Origin: Castellaniella caeni NBRC 101664
GTDB lineage: Bacteria; Pseudomonadota; Gammaproteobacteria; Burkholderiales; Burkholderiaceae_B
DNA length: 60,089 nt
NCBI RefSeq assembly: GCF_001592225.1
Contig: NZ_BCWN01000024.1
Location: 1-60,089, forward strand
Direction: 5' to 3'
The position numbers and the translations under genes were made by a program. The notes below the pieces were generated by a model. The model saw only the letters and a program-made list of their open reading frames with translations. It made no database searches and had not been told where the DNA came from. Of this stretch, positions 44,159 through 53,239 are shown one piece after another (positions within the stretch are counted from its first letter, which is position 1; each line of letters opens with the position of its first letter).

Positions 44159-45358
44159 TCAGACGCGGTCGCAGCGGATGGTGATGGGATGGCGGCGCAG
44201 CCCCTCGACCACCTGATCGGTGACCTCGCCGTCCACGTCGGTGACGGCATAGCCGATCTTGCCACGGGTCTGCAGCTGCTGGCTGACGATGTTCAGGCCA
44301 AACTCGCCCATGAGGTTGCTCAGCGCCCCCATGGCCCCCGGCACGTTCTGGTGGATGTGGATGATGCGCGCCGTGCCGGCCTGCTCGTGGTAGGAGATCT
44401 CGGGGAAGTTGACCGCCCCCTTGGTCGTCCCGCTGCTGATGAAGCGCTTGAGCTTCTCGGCCACTTCACGCCCGATGTTTTCTTGCGATTCTTGCGTGCT
44501 GCCGCCGATGTGGGGCGTGAGCAGGACGTTCTGCATGCCGCGCAAGGGGCTGTCCAGGCCTTCGTCGCGGCTCTTGGGTTCGGTGGGGAAGACGTCGATG
44601 GCCGCCCCCGAGAGATGGCCGGACTTGAGGGCGCGCTGCAGGGCCGGGATGTCGACCACGGTGCCGCGCGAGGCGTTGATGAGGATGCTGCCCGGCTTCA
44701 TGGCGGCGATGGCGTCGGCGTCCATGAGGTTGCTGGTATCTTTGCCGCCAGGCACGTGCAGGGTGATGACGTCGGCCTGGCCCAGGAATTTCTTCAGCGA
44801 GCTGGTGGCGTGGGCGTTGCCCAGCGGCAGTTTGGCCTCGATGTCGTGATAGAGCACGCGCATGCCCAGCGCTTCGGCCAGGATGCCCACCTGCGAGCCG
44901 ATGTTGCCGTAGCCCACGATGCCCAGGGTCTTGCCGCGCGCCTCGAAGGCGCCATCGGCGGTCTTGTCCCAGAAGCCCTCGTGCACCCGGGCGTTCTTTT
45001 CGGGAATGCGGCGCAGCAGCAAGATGGCTTCGCCCAGCACCAGTTCGGCCACCGAGCGCGTATTCGAGAAAGGCGCATTGAAGACCGGGATACCGCGCAG
45101 CGCCGCGGTTTCGAGATCGACCTGGTTAGTACCGATGCAAAAACAGCCGATGGCACGCAGTTCGGGCAGCCCGGCCAGCACGTTCTGATCGAGATGGGTA
45201 CGCGAGCGGATGCCCACCACGTGCGCGCCCTGCAACGCCTCATGCAAGGCATCGCCCGTCAAGGCGCCCGCATGCGTGATGACTTCGTCGAAGCCGGCCG
45301 CCGTGAAGACTTCCTTGGCGCTGGCGTGGATGTTTTCAAACAGAACGATGCGTGCCAT
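44159..45358 (-). CDS. serA: D-3-phosphoglycerate dehydrogenase SerA
   Basis: First step of serine synthesis. From MARIVLFENIHASAK (AGAAGGA 6 bases upstream) the protein has 399 residues, the short E. coli-type form. NAD-binding GIVGYGNIGSQVGILAE, the catalytic Arg/Glu/His regions (INASRGTVVDIPAL, LLTPHIGGSTQESQ) and a C-terminal ACT domain (about 325-399, RIIHIHQNVPGAMGAL) for serine feedback are visible. Its 118-base leader region holds three inverted repeats. Confidence 0.96.
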   Translation of the reverse strand: MARIVLFENIHASAKEVFTAAGFDEVITHAGALTGDALHEALQGAHVVGIRSRTHLDQNVLAGLPELRAIGCFCIGTNQVDLETAALRGIPVFNAPFSNTRSVAELVLGEAILLLRRIPEKNARVHEGFWDKTADGAFEARGKTLGIVGYGNIGSQVGILAEALGMRVLYHDIEAKLPLGNAHATSSLKKFLGQADVITLHVPGGKDTSNLMDADAIAAMKPGSILINASRGTVVDIPALQRALKSGHLSGAAIDVFPTEPKSRDEGLDSPLRGMQNVLLTPHIGGSTQESQENIGREVAEKLKRFISSGTTKGAVNFPEISYHEQAGTARIIHIHQNVPGAMGALSNLMGEFGLNIVSQQLQTRGKIGYAVTDVDGEVTDQVVEGLRRHPITIRCDRV

Positions 45359-45388
45359 CTTGATCCTTCTCAAGCAAGTAAAAGGGTT

Positions 45389-45449
45389 CATTGTGCGTTA
45401 TTTACACAATGCCATCAGGGCTACCCCTGATGCGAACAGGGTTATCCCT
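45389..45449 (-). promoter_or_regulatory. three inverted repeats between the cyclase gene and serA
   Basis: Read on either strand: CATTGTG-N9-CACAATG (45389-45411), CATCAGGG-N4-CCCTGATG (45413-45432) and AGGG-N4-CCCT (45438-45449). The two outer ones may end the cyclase transcript; the CATTGTG dyad, nearest serA, looks like a regulator-binding site. Confidence 0.55.
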
Positions 45450-45476
45450 AATTACTTTTAACCATGAAGCGTCCGG

Positions 45477-47444
45477 TCAGGCGGCCACGAGGCGGTCGCG
45501 CCCCGCATCCTTGGCCCGGTACAGGCACTCGTCCGCCCGCTTGAAGAGCGTCTGGGCGGTATCCCCCACCGCCCACGCGGCCAGCCCCGCGCTGAGCGTG
45601 ATCGACAGCTGACGCCCATCGGGCAGCACGACCGGGCTGTGGCGCGCATGGGCCAGTACCCGCTGGATGAGCGCCACCGCGTCGGCCTGCGCGGTAGCGG
45701 GCAGCAGCACCACGAACTCTTCGCCGCCAAACCGCGCCAGCACGTCGGACTTGCGGCGCACCAGATTGCCCAGCACCTCGGCCACCCATTTGAGCACCAC
45801 GTCGCCCATATCGTGGCCGAACTGGTCGTTGACGTGCTTGAAGTGATCGATGTCGAACACCACCAGCACCAGCGCATGGTGCGCGCGCCCCAGCTGACGC
45901 AGCAGCTGTTCGAGCGACTCGTCCAACCCCCGGCGGTTGAGCAGGCCGGTGAGCGGATCGTGCAGCGTGAGCACGCGCAGCTGCTGGTTGGCCTGCTCGA
46001 GCGCCTGCATGGTGGCGCGCAGGTCTTCGGTACGCCGCTGCACCTCGTGCTGCAGGGAGCTGCGCGCCGTGGACTCGATCCGCAAGGCCTTGTCGAGCAG
46101 GTCGCGCAGCTGCATGACCTCGGCGTAGGTGAGGAGGAAAATCTGGCTGCCCAGGGCGATCTGCATCCAGCGTTCCTGCGCCATGAAACCGGGAATGTAG
46201 CCGAAAGCCGCCAGCCCATAGAACAGATAACCGGCGTAGAACACCAGCCACGACACCACGTACCAGCGGGCGGCCCGCTCGCCCTGGCGCAGGCGCGCCA
46301 CCCCCACGCAAAACATGAAGAGCATGCTGAGCATGGCATACACCGTATCCACCTTGATCATGAGCGCATACGGCAGCCAGAGGCTGGCCAGCAACAGCAC
46401 GACCCCCAGACCGAACAACAGCCGGATGAGTGCGATCTGGCGCGGCCACTGCTGCGGCACGATGTCCAGGAAATGGCGCGTGAACAGCAGCAGACTGAGA
46501 ATGGCCAGTACTTCGGTCAGCGGCACGGACACGTTGGCCAGCCAGGGCGACCACGGCCACAAGTATTGATAGCTGAGGCCGGACATGGACGTGAGAAACA
46601 GGCCCACGCAGACGATGTAGGCCGCGTTGAAGAACGGCTGGGGCAGGCGCAGGCGCAGAAACAGGGTGATGTTGAACAGCGCCAGCAGCAGCATGGCGCC
46701 CATGAACATACCCTGAGCCAGACTATGGTCTTGCGTGCCCTCGATGGCCGACTCGGCGGTGTGCAGCGAGAGCGGGATGTTGATGGCGCCGCTGCTGTGC
46801 ACGCGCAGCACCACCCCCAGCGTCTGGTACGGGGCGAAGTGCAGCGGCAGCAGAAACAGGCGGTGGCGCACGGGCCGCGCCAGAAAAGGCCGTTGATCGC
46901 CCATGCGCTGTACGTCCAGCAGCACTGGCCGGGGCCGCGGCTGCGTGGGGCGCCCCAGGTCGTAGACCCAGAAGTCCACCTCGTCCAGCAGGGGATAGTC
47001 GAGCTGCAGATACCAGCTGCGCTGCACGGCTTCGGTGTTGCGCAGCGGCACGTAGACCCAGTAGGCCGCCCGGGTGTGCGTGAACACCAGCTGGTCGGCA
47101 TCCCGGCGCTCGCGCGCCTGGCGGCCTTCGAGCAGATCGGCCGGGCCCAGCGCGCGCGCATCGTCCTGCACGAAGCACAGGCCGGGCAAAGAGGCGATGT
47201 CGGGCTGCTCGCCCGACAGCGGGATGGACGGGCAATCGGCGCCCGGCGCACCCGCCGCCAACGGGTCGACGTCCGACACCGCCACGGCGGCGCGGGCCAG
47301 CCCGGCCACCAGCAGCAGACAGGCGAACAGCAGCACCAGGGCCGCACGAGCCTCGTGCAGGCCGTGCGCCACGCCGCCCACGGGCCCTGGCCCGGGACAT
47401 CGCCCGGCAAACGGGAACAGCCATGCACAAACCAGCGACCTCAT
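45477..47444 (-). CDS. 7TMR-DISM diguanylate cyclase
   Basis: A 655-residue membrane sensor. The Met of MRSLVCAWLF is chosen as start; the open frame extends to 47591 with no family similarity. An N-terminal signal/anchor, a periplasmic jelly-roll DISM domain (about 60-200, with WYLQLDYPLLDEVDFWVYD), seven membrane helices (about 215-415), a coiled-coil linker (about 425-475) and a GGDEF domain follow. The active motif GGEEF is at about 571-575 and is preceded by RKSD, an intact RxxD inhibitory site, so product feedback is likely. DISM domains are thought to sense carbohydrates or other small ligands. Confidence 0.92.
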   Translation of the reverse strand: MRSLVCAWLFPFAGRCPGPGPVGGVAHGLHEARAALVLLFACLLLVAGLARAAVAVSDVDPLAAGAPGADCPSIPLSGEQPDIASLPGLCFVQDDARALGPADLLEGRQARERRDADQLVFTHTRAAYWVYVPLRNTEAVQRSWYLQLDYPLLDEVDFWVYDLGRPTQPRPRPVLLDVQRMGDQRPFLARPVRHRLFLLPLHFAPYQTLGVVLRVHSSGAINIPLSLHTAESAIEGTQDHSLAQGMFMGAMLLLALFNITLFLRLRLPQPFFNAAYIVCVGLFLTSMSGLSYQYLWPWSPWLANVSVPLTEVLAILSLLLFTRHFLDIVPQQWPRQIALIRLLFGLGVVLLLASLWLPYALMIKVDTVYAMLSMLFMFCVGVARLRQGERAARWYVVSWLVFYAGYLFYGLAAFGYIPGFMAQERWMQIALGSQIFLLTYAEVMQLRDLLDKALRIESTARSSLQHEVQRRTEDLRATMQALEQANQQLRVLTLHDPLTGLLNRRGLDESLEQLLRQLGRAHHALVLVVFDIDHFKHVNDQFGHDMGDVVLKWVAEVLGNLVRRKSDVLARFGGEEFVVLLPATAQADAVALIQRVLAHARHSPVVLPDGRQLSITLSAGLAAWAVGDTAQTLFKRADECLYRAKDAGRDRLVAA

Positions 47445-47589
47445 TTCTCTTGATGGCTCCTGTGGGACGTATCCGGGTATCCGGGCAATGAAACGTATCC
47501 GGGCGATGCAGCATCCAAAGCAACGAGGGGCTGGGCGCCCTTGCGACCGCCAGCCCCGCTTTATTTCGTACAAGATATTACGAAACGTC

Positions 47590-47601
47590 AATTCATGAAT
47601 T
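47590..47601. repeat. 12-bp perfect palindrome upstream of ovoA
   Basis: AATTCATGAATT lies in the divergent gap between the cyclase and ovoA genes, 98 bases before the ovoA start. No clear promoter hexamers accompany it. Confidence 0.45.
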
Positions 47602-47699
47602 ATGCATGGGAAAGGCCATCTGCGCGAGCAATGGACTGCCGTGGTAGCCTAAAGCGTTCGCCCCGTTCTTCCCCCTGCCGCCCCGTCCGGATACCGATC

Positions 47700-49844
47700 A
47701 TGTCATCTACCGCCACTTCACGATCACTTGCCGCACAACCGTCCGAACGGTTCATGCGCACGCCCAACCTGGCCGAGCCCGACACCCAGCGCCTGCGCGC
47801 CACGCTGCGGCAGTATTTTCTCGAAACCTTCGACCGCTACGAATCGCTCTTCCAGTGTCTGGCCAGCGACGAGGCGTACTACGTCAAGCCCATCGCGCTG
47901 CGCCATCCGCTCATCTTCTATTTCGGCCACACGGCCACGTTCTTCGTCAACAAGCTGCTGCTCACCCGGCTCATCGACCAGCGCCTCGACCAGCACCTCG
48001 AATCGGTGTTCGCCGTGGGGGTGGACGAAATGAGCTGGGACGACCTGGACGACGCGCACTACGAATGGCCCTCGGTGGCCGAAGTGCAGGCCTACCGCGA
48101 CCGCGTGCGCGCCCTGGTCTGCGACCTCATCGACCACGCGCCACTCACCTCGCCCATCGACTGGCAGAACCCCTGGTGGGCCATCATCATGGGCGTCGAG
48201 CACGAACGCATCCACATCGAGACCTCGTCGGTGCTCATCCGCCAGCACGCCCTGAAATACGTGCGTCCCGCCGCTGGCTGGGAACCGCGCGGCGACACGC
48301 AAGCGGCCGCCCCCGACAACGCGCTCGTGCGCGTGCCCGCGGGCGCCGTCCAGGTGGGCAAGGCCTACAACGACCCGCAGTACGGCTGGGACAACGAATA
48401 CGGCAGCCATACGGCGCAGGTCGAATCCTTCCAGGCCAGCCGCTATCTCGTCAGCAACCAGGAATTCCTCGCCTTCGTCGAGGCGGGCGGCTACCGCAAC
48501 CACCGCGACTGGACAGAAGAAGGCCAGCAGTGGCTCGCCTACAGTCACGCCGAACACCCCACGTTCTGGATCAAAAAGACGCAGGGCTGGTATCTGCGCC
48601 TGATGACCGGTGAAATCCCCATGCCCTGGGCCTGGCCGGTCGAGGTCAACTACCTCGAAGCCAAGGCCTTCTGCAACTGGAAGGCCGCCGAAACCGGCCA
48701 GCCGGTGCGCCTGCCGACCGAAGACGAGTGGTATCGGCTGTACGACACCGCGGGCCTCAAAGACCCTGGCGACGAGCCATGCAACGCCAACCTGCACCTC
48801 GACCACGGCGCCTCGTCCTGCCCGGTCAATCTGTACCAGCAAGGCGACTGCTTCGACGTCGTGGGCAATGTGTGGCAATGGACGGAAACCCCCACCTACC
48901 CCTTCAACGGCTTCGACGTCCACCCCATCTACGACGATTTCACCACGCCCACCTTCGATGGTCGCCACAACCTCATGAAAGGCGGCTCGTGGATTTCCTG
49001 CGGCAACGAGGCCGTGCGCGCCTCGCGCTATGCCTTCCGGCGCCACTTCTTCCAGCACGCGGGCCTGCGCTACGTCGTATCGCATGCGCCCGCCGAAGCC
49101 CCCGCCGCCTACTACGAAACCGACAAGCTCATGTCCGAGTACGCTGAGTTCCACTACGGCGACACCTACTTTGGCGTGGACAACTTCTCGCAGGCCCTGG
49201 CGCGGCACGCCCTGGCCGCCTTGGGCGACCGGCCAAGGCGCCGCGCGCTTGACCTGGGCTGCGCCTCGGGGCGCGCCACCTTCGAGCTGGCCAAGGCCTT
49301 CGAGCACGTCACGGGCGTCGATTTTTCGGCCCGCTTCATCAACCAGGGCGTGCAGCTCATCCAGACCGGGCAGCTGCGCTACACGCTCACCGACGAAGGC
49401 GACCTCGTTTCGTACAAGGCGCGCAGCCTGCGCGACCTGGGCCTGGAAGACACCATTGCGCGCGTCGAGTTCTACCAGGGCGATGCCTGCAACCTGAAGC
49501 CGCAGTTCACCGGCTACGACCTGGTGCTGGCGGCCAACCTCATCGACCGCCTGTACGACCCGGCGCGCTTTCTCGACGACATCCACACGCGCGTCGTCCA
49601 GGGCGGGCTGCTCATCATCGCCTCGCCCTACACCTGGCTCGAAGAACACACACCGCGCCAGGCCTGGGTGGGCGGCTTCAAGAAAGACGCCGAAAACTAC
49701 ACCACGCTGGACGGCCTCAAAGACCACCTCAGCCCGCACTTCCGGCTGCTCTCGGGGCCCACCGACGTGCCCTTCGTCATCCGCGAGACGCGGCGCAAAT
49801 TCCAGCACACGCTCTCCGAGATGACCATCTGGGAACGCCTCTGA
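47700..49844 (+). CDS. ovoA: ovothiol synthase OvoA (sulfoxide synthase plus methyltransferase)
   Basis: Bifunctional enzyme of ovothiol A synthesis: the iron domain joins cysteine and histidine as 5-histidylcysteine sulfoxide, and the C-terminal domain methylates the imidazole of 5-thiohistidine. From MSSTATSRSL the protein has 714 residues, full length for the family. H77 (YFGHTATFF) with H168 and H172 (EHERIHIET) form the iron triad in the DinB-like domain; a formylglycine-generating-enzyme-like domain spans about 200-460 (LPTEDEWYRLYD, VWQWTETP, MKGGSWISCG); a SAM methyltransferase follows (ALDLGCASGRATFELAKAF). Stands as a single transcript with a strong hairpin after it. Confidence 0.93.
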   Translation: MSSTATSRSLAAQPSERFMRTPNLAEPDTQRLRATLRQYFLETFDRYESLFQCLASDEAYYVKPIALRHPLIFYFGHTATFFVNKLLLTRLIDQRLDQHLESVFAVGVDEMSWDDLDDAHYEWPSVAEVQAYRDRVRALVCDLIDHAPLTSPIDWQNPWWAIIMGVEHERIHIETSSVLIRQHALKYVRPAAGWEPRGDTQAAAPDNALVRVPAGAVQVGKAYNDPQYGWDNEYGSHTAQVESFQASRYLVSNQEFLAFVEAGGYRNHRDWTEEGQQWLAYSHAEHPTFWIKKTQGWYLRLMTGEIPMPWAWPVEVNYLEAKAFCNWKAAETGQPVRLPTEDEWYRLYDTAGLKDPGDEPCNANLHLDHGASSCPVNLYQQGDCFDVVGNVWQWTETPTYPFNGFDVHPIYDDFTTPTFDGRHNLMKGGSWISCGNEAVRASRYAFRRHFFQHAGLRYVVSHAPAEAPAAYYETDKLMSEYAEFHYGDTYFGVDNFSQALARHALAALGDRPRRRALDLGCASGRATFELAKAFEHVTGVDFSARFINQGVQLIQTGQLRYTLTDEGDLVSYKARSLRDLGLEDTIARVEFYQGDACNLKPQFTGYDLVLAANLIDRLYDPARFLDDIHTRVVQGGLLIIASPYTWLEEHTPRQAWVGGFKKDAENYTTLDGLKDHLSPHFRLLSGPTDVPFVIRETRRKFQHTLSEMTIWERL

Positions 49845-50174
49845 TCCGCATCCGGCGGCGCCGGGCCCGAGCGTGGCCCCTTCCACAAGGGGCCACGCGC
49901 CGCCGCTGCGCCGCCCGGGCCGGGCACGTCCGCAAGGAACAGCCGCAAGCAGCAACGGCCAGGCACGACGCATGGCGCGGGTCAAATAGCCAGACGCCAT
50001 ATGCTTAAAGAGTGAAAACCTTTGCGAGTGGCCGCGCCACTGGATAGAATCAAACGCTATAAAACGTGACGTTGATATAACGTCATCACCTGAAAGCCGC
50101 ACGCACGGTTCCAGGCCCAGCCGCCTGGCCGCGCCCGCCGCTTTCTTTTTCGACTTGACGATCGAGGCCTATTC
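49845..50174 (+). promoter_or_regulatory. 330-base gap between ovoA and the ABC importer, with promoter and dyad
   Basis: After the ovoA hairpin, a promoter candidate TTTGCG-N18-TAGAAT occupies 50021-50050. Just downstream, TGACGTT-GATAT-AACGTCA (50067-50085) is a perfect interrupted palindrome 90 bases before the binding-protein ATG, a good candidate operator. No coding sequence is apparent in the gap. Confidence 0.6.
49871..49898 (+). terminator. strong hairpin after ovoA
   Basis: Perfect 12-base stem GCGTGGCCCCTT/AAGGGGCCACGC with a CCAC loop, 26 bases past the ovoA stop. There is no T run, but stem strength and position suggest transcription termination. Confidence 0.7.
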
Positions 50175-50972
50175 ATGAAGAAATTTTCAGCCCTGCTGTT
50201 TGCTGCCCTGCTTCCCTTGGCATCGATGGCACCCGCCGCCCACGCGGCCACCGACGACCTCGCCGCCATCCAGAAGGCGGGCGTGCTGCGCATCGGCACC
50301 GAGGGCACCTACGCGCCCTTCTCGTTTCACGAACAGAAAGACAACAAGCTGGTGGGCTTCGACGTGGACATCGGGCGCGCCATCGCCAAGCAGCTGGGCG
50401 TCAAGGCCAAATTCGTGGAAGGCAAGTGGGACGGCCTGATCGCCGGGCTCAACGTCAATCGCTACGACGTGGTTCTCAACCAGGTGGGCATCACCCCCGA
50501 GCGCGAAGCTAAGTACGATTTCTCCAAACCCTACATTTCCTCCGAAGCCGCCCTCATCGTGCGCGACAACAACACGGACATCCACTCGTTCGCCGACCTG
50601 AAAGGCAAGCGCTCGGCCAACACCATCACCAGCAACTTCGGCAAGCTGGCGCAGCAGCACGGCGCCGAGGTGGTGCCCGTGCAGGGCTTCAACGACGCCA
50701 TTGCGCTGCTCACCTCGGGCCGGGTGGACGCCACCGTCAACGACGAACTGTCGTTTCTCGACTTCAAGAAGCAGCAGCCCAAGGCCAAGGTGCGGGTCGT
50801 GGCAACCGACGCCAGCGCCGAATTCAGCCGCTCGGGCGTGCTGATGCGCAAGGATCAGCCGGCCCTCAAGGCGGCCATCGACAAGGCCATCGATGCCATC
50901 CGCGCCGACGGCACGTACAAGACGATCTCCGAGCGCTACTTCGGCGAAGACCTGTCCTCCAAGGTGCAATGA
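50175..50972 (+). CDS. amino acid ABC transporter, periplasmic binding protein (cystine-type)
   Basis: SBP_bac_3 solute-binding protein of 265 residues. A signal peptide covers about residues 1-24 (MKKFSALLFAALLPLAS..., cleavage near AHA-ATDD). VLRIGTEGTYAPFSFHE, LVGFDVDIGRAIAKQLGV and YDVVLNQVGITPEREAKYDF are the usual lobe-one blocks; the second lobe (GFNDAIALLTSGRVDATVND) resembles cystine-binding proteins such as TcyA/FliY, so cystine is the best guess for ligand. First gene of a binding protein-permease-ATPase operon directly downstream of ovoA. Confidence 0.9.
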   Translation: MKKFSALLFAALLPLASMAPAAHAATDDLAAIQKAGVLRIGTEGTYAPFSFHEQKDNKLVGFDVDIGRAIAKQLGVKAKFVEGKWDGLIAGLNVNRYDVVLNQVGITPEREAKYDFSKPYISSEAALIVRDNNTDIHSFADLKGKRSANTITSNFGKLAQQHGAEVVPVQGFNDAIALLTSGRVDATVNDELSFLDFKKQQPKAKVRVVATDASAEFSRSGVLMRKDQPALKAAIDKAIDAIRADGTYKTISERYFGEDLSSKVQ

Positions 50973-51034
50973 GCCCCAGGCATGCGCCGCGCTGTGGCCT
51001 ATACTGCCGCACGATCTAAAAGGAGTCCCTGACC

Positions 51035-51715
51035 GTGCCGGATTGGCTGCACCTCATGTCGGAATCCCTCTGGCCGCTGCTGGTCGGGGGGATCCAGTTC
51101 ACCGTTCCCCTGGCCATCCTGTCCTTCGCGGCGGGGCTGGCCCTGGCTTTCCTGGCCGCCATCATCCGCCTGTTCGGCCCCACGCCGCTGGTGCTGCTGG
51201 TGCGCTTTTACATCTGGCTGATCCGCGGCACGCCGCTGCTGGTGCAGCTGTTCGTCATCTTCTACGGCCTGCCCAGCATCGGCTTCGTGCTCGATCCGCT
51301 GCCCGCCGCGCTCATCGGCTTCTCGCTCAACGTGGGCGCCTACAACGCCGAGGTCATTCGCGGGGCCATCGAGGCGATCCCCAAAGGCCAGTGGGACGCC
51401 GCCTATTCACTCAGCATGACGCGCGCCCAGGCGCTGCGGCGCACCATCTTGCCGCAGGCGGCCCGCGTGGCCGTGCCGCCACTGGCCAATTCGTTCATCG
51501 CCCTGGTGAAAGACACCTCGCTGGCGGCCGTCATCACGGTGCCCGAAATCTTCCAGGCCGCACAACGCATCGCCTCGGTCACCTACGAACCGCTGGTGCT
51601 CTATACCGAGGCCGCCCTCATCTACCTGGTGCTGTGCTCGTTCCTGTCAGCCGCGCAAACCCGCCTCGAACGCTATTTCAGCCAGCACGCGGTTTTTTCC
51701 GAGGGCCAGCGATGA
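51035..51715 (+). CDS. amino acid ABC transporter permease (GTG start)
   Basis: A 226-residue PAAT permease. AGGAG lies about 10 bases before a GTG, making GTG the start. Helices occupy about 15-45, 50-75, 85-105 and two in the C-terminal half; the EAA loop is IRGAIEAIPKGQWDAAYSLS. In this single-permease system it probably forms a homodimer. The stop overlaps the ATPase start (ATGA). Confidence 0.92.
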   Translation: MPDWLHLMSESLWPLLVGGIQFTVPLAILSFAAGLALAFLAAIIRLFGPTPLVLLVRFYIWLIRGTPLLVQLFVIFYGLPSIGFVLDPLPAALIGFSLNVGAYNAEVIRGAIEAIPKGQWDAAYSLSMTRAQALRRTILPQAARVAVPPLANSFIALVKDTSLAAVITVPEIFQAAQRIASVTYEPLVLYTEAALIYLVLCSFLSAAQTRLERYFSQHAVFSEGQR

Positions 51716-52455
51716 TCCACCTGCACGACATCCGCAAGCACTTCGGCACGCACGAGGTGCTGAAAAGCGTCAGCGTCACCATCCCCGAGGGGCAGGTCAC
51801 GGCACTCATCGGGCCTTCGGGCAGCGGCAAAAGCACGCTGCTGCGCTGCGTCAACCTGCTCGAGACGCCCGACTCGGGCGAGCTCACCATCGGCGCCGAG
51901 ACCCTGCGCTTCACGCCGGGGCGGCACCCCGAGCGCCACGCCGTGCAGCGCATCCGCCAGCAGACCGGCATGGTGTTCCAGAATTTCCAGCTGTTTCCGC
52001 ACCTGACCGCCATCCAGAACGTGATGGAAGGGCTCGTCACGGTCAAGCGCTGGCCGCGCGAACGCGCCCGGGCGCGCGCCCGCGAGCTGCTCGACAAAGT
52101 GGGCTTGCGCGACAAGGCCGACGCCTGGCCCGCCAGCCTGTCGGGCGGCCAGCAACAGCGCGTGGCCATCGCCCGCGCCCTGGCGCCCGAGCCACAGGTG
52201 CTGTTGTGCGACGAACCCACCTCGGCGCTCGACCCCGGCCTGGCCGCCGAAGTGGTGGCCGTGCTCAGCGATCTGGCCAGCGAAGGCATGACCATGCTGA
52301 TGGCCACGCACGACCTGCGCCTGGCCTCGCAGGTGGCGCGCCAGACGGTGTTTCTGGAAGATGGCGCCATCGTCGAAGCGGGCCCCTCGCAGGCGCTGTT
52401 CACGCAGCCGCGGGACGCCCGCACGCGGCGCTTCGTCACTACCCTGACCGGCTGA
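51712..52455 (+). CDS. amino acid ABC transporter, ATP-binding subunit
   Basis: A 247-residue ATPase starting MIHLHDIRKHFG in an ATGA overlap with the permease gene; the open frame continues upstream inside the permease without meaning. Walker [10 protein letters not shown], signature LSGGQQQRVAIARAL and Walker [14 protein letters not shown] are intact. A TcyN/YecC-type subunit by context. Confidence 0.93.
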   Translation: MIHLHDIRKHFGTHEVLKSVSVTIPEGQVTALIGPSGSGKSTLLRCVNLLETPDSGELTIGAETLRFTPGRHPERHAVQRIRQQTGMVFQNFQLFPHLTAIQNVMEGLVTVKRWPRERARARARELLDKVGLRDKADAWPASLSGGQQQRVAIARALAPEPQVLLCDEPTSALDPGLAAEVVAVLSDLASEGMTMLMATHDLRLASQVARQTVFLEDGAIVEAGPSQALFTQPRDARTRRFVTTLTG

Positions 52456-52465
52456 ACCCGATACG

Positions 52466-53239
52466 ATGTCAGACTCACCCGCGCAAAACGCCTTCCAGGG
52501 CTCGCTCCAGACCCAGATCGACACGCTGCCCGACGCCTGGCGCGACGCCTTGCAAGCCCCGCACCTGCAGGGCATCTTGCGCAAGCTGGACGCCATGCTG
52601 GCGCAGCGGCTGGCCGCGGGCGCCGAAATCTACCCGCTGCGCCCCTTCCGGGCGCTGCTGGAAACACCCCCCGAGTCGGTACAGGTGGTGATCGTGGGCC
52701 AAGACCCCTACCACGGCCCCAACCAGGCGCAGGGCCTGGCGTTTTCAGTGCCCAGCTTCTGCCCCACGCCGCCCAGCCTGCGCAACATGTTCAAAGAACT
52801 GGCGCTCGAATACGGCGAGCCCGCCGCACCGCCGCGCAACAGCCTGGTGCGCTGGGCGCGCCAGGGGGTGCTGCTGCTGAACACCTCGCTCACCGTCGAG
52901 GCGCACCAGCCCGCCTCGCACGCCAAGCAGGGCTGGGAGCACGTCACCGACGCCCTCATCATGCGCGTCTTGCGCGAAGCCCGGCCCAAGGTGCTGCTGC
53001 TCTGGGGCAGCCACGCGCAGGCGCGCCGCCAGCTGCTGCAGCTGCAGCCCCCGGCGGGCCCGGTCGAAGTATTGATGGCCAACCACCCCTCGCCGCTCTC
53101 GGCGCTGCGTCCGCCACGGCCCTTCATCGGCTGCGGCCATTTCCGTCAGGCCAACGACTGGCTGCAAGCCCACGGCGAATCAGGCATCGACTGGATGCTC
53201 GGGAAAACGCCCCAGGCGGCTGCGGGATACGGGGGTTGA
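52466..53239 (+). CDS. ung: uracil-DNA glycosylase Ung
   Basis: Removes uracil from DNA to start base-excision repair. The 257-residue protein has the catalytic GQDPYHG with D80, LLNTSLTVE, and the DNA-intercalation loop HPSPLSALR (family HPSPLSAxR). It begins 10 bases after the importer ATPase gene, and its last 60 bases are antisense to the end of the convergent GGDEF gene. Confidence 0.95.
   Translation: MSDSPAQNAFQGSLQTQIDTLPDAWRDALQAPHLQGILRKLDAMLAQRLAAGAEIYPLRPFRALLETPPESVQVVIVGQDPYHGPNQAQGLAFSVPSFCPTPPSLRNMFKELALEYGEPAAPPRNSLVRWARQGVLLLNTSLTVEAHQPASHAKQGWEHVTDALIMRVLREARPKVLLLWGSHAQARRQLLQLQPPAGPVEVLMANHPSPLSALRPPRPFIGCGHFRQANDWLQAHGESGIDWMLGKTPQAAAGYGG

Noticed and set aside
47724-50102. 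792-codon open frame on the minus strand antisense to ovoA
   Set aside because: The plus strand encodes intact OvoA with catalytic residues; the antisense frame has only low-complexity Val/Gly/His-rich sequence.
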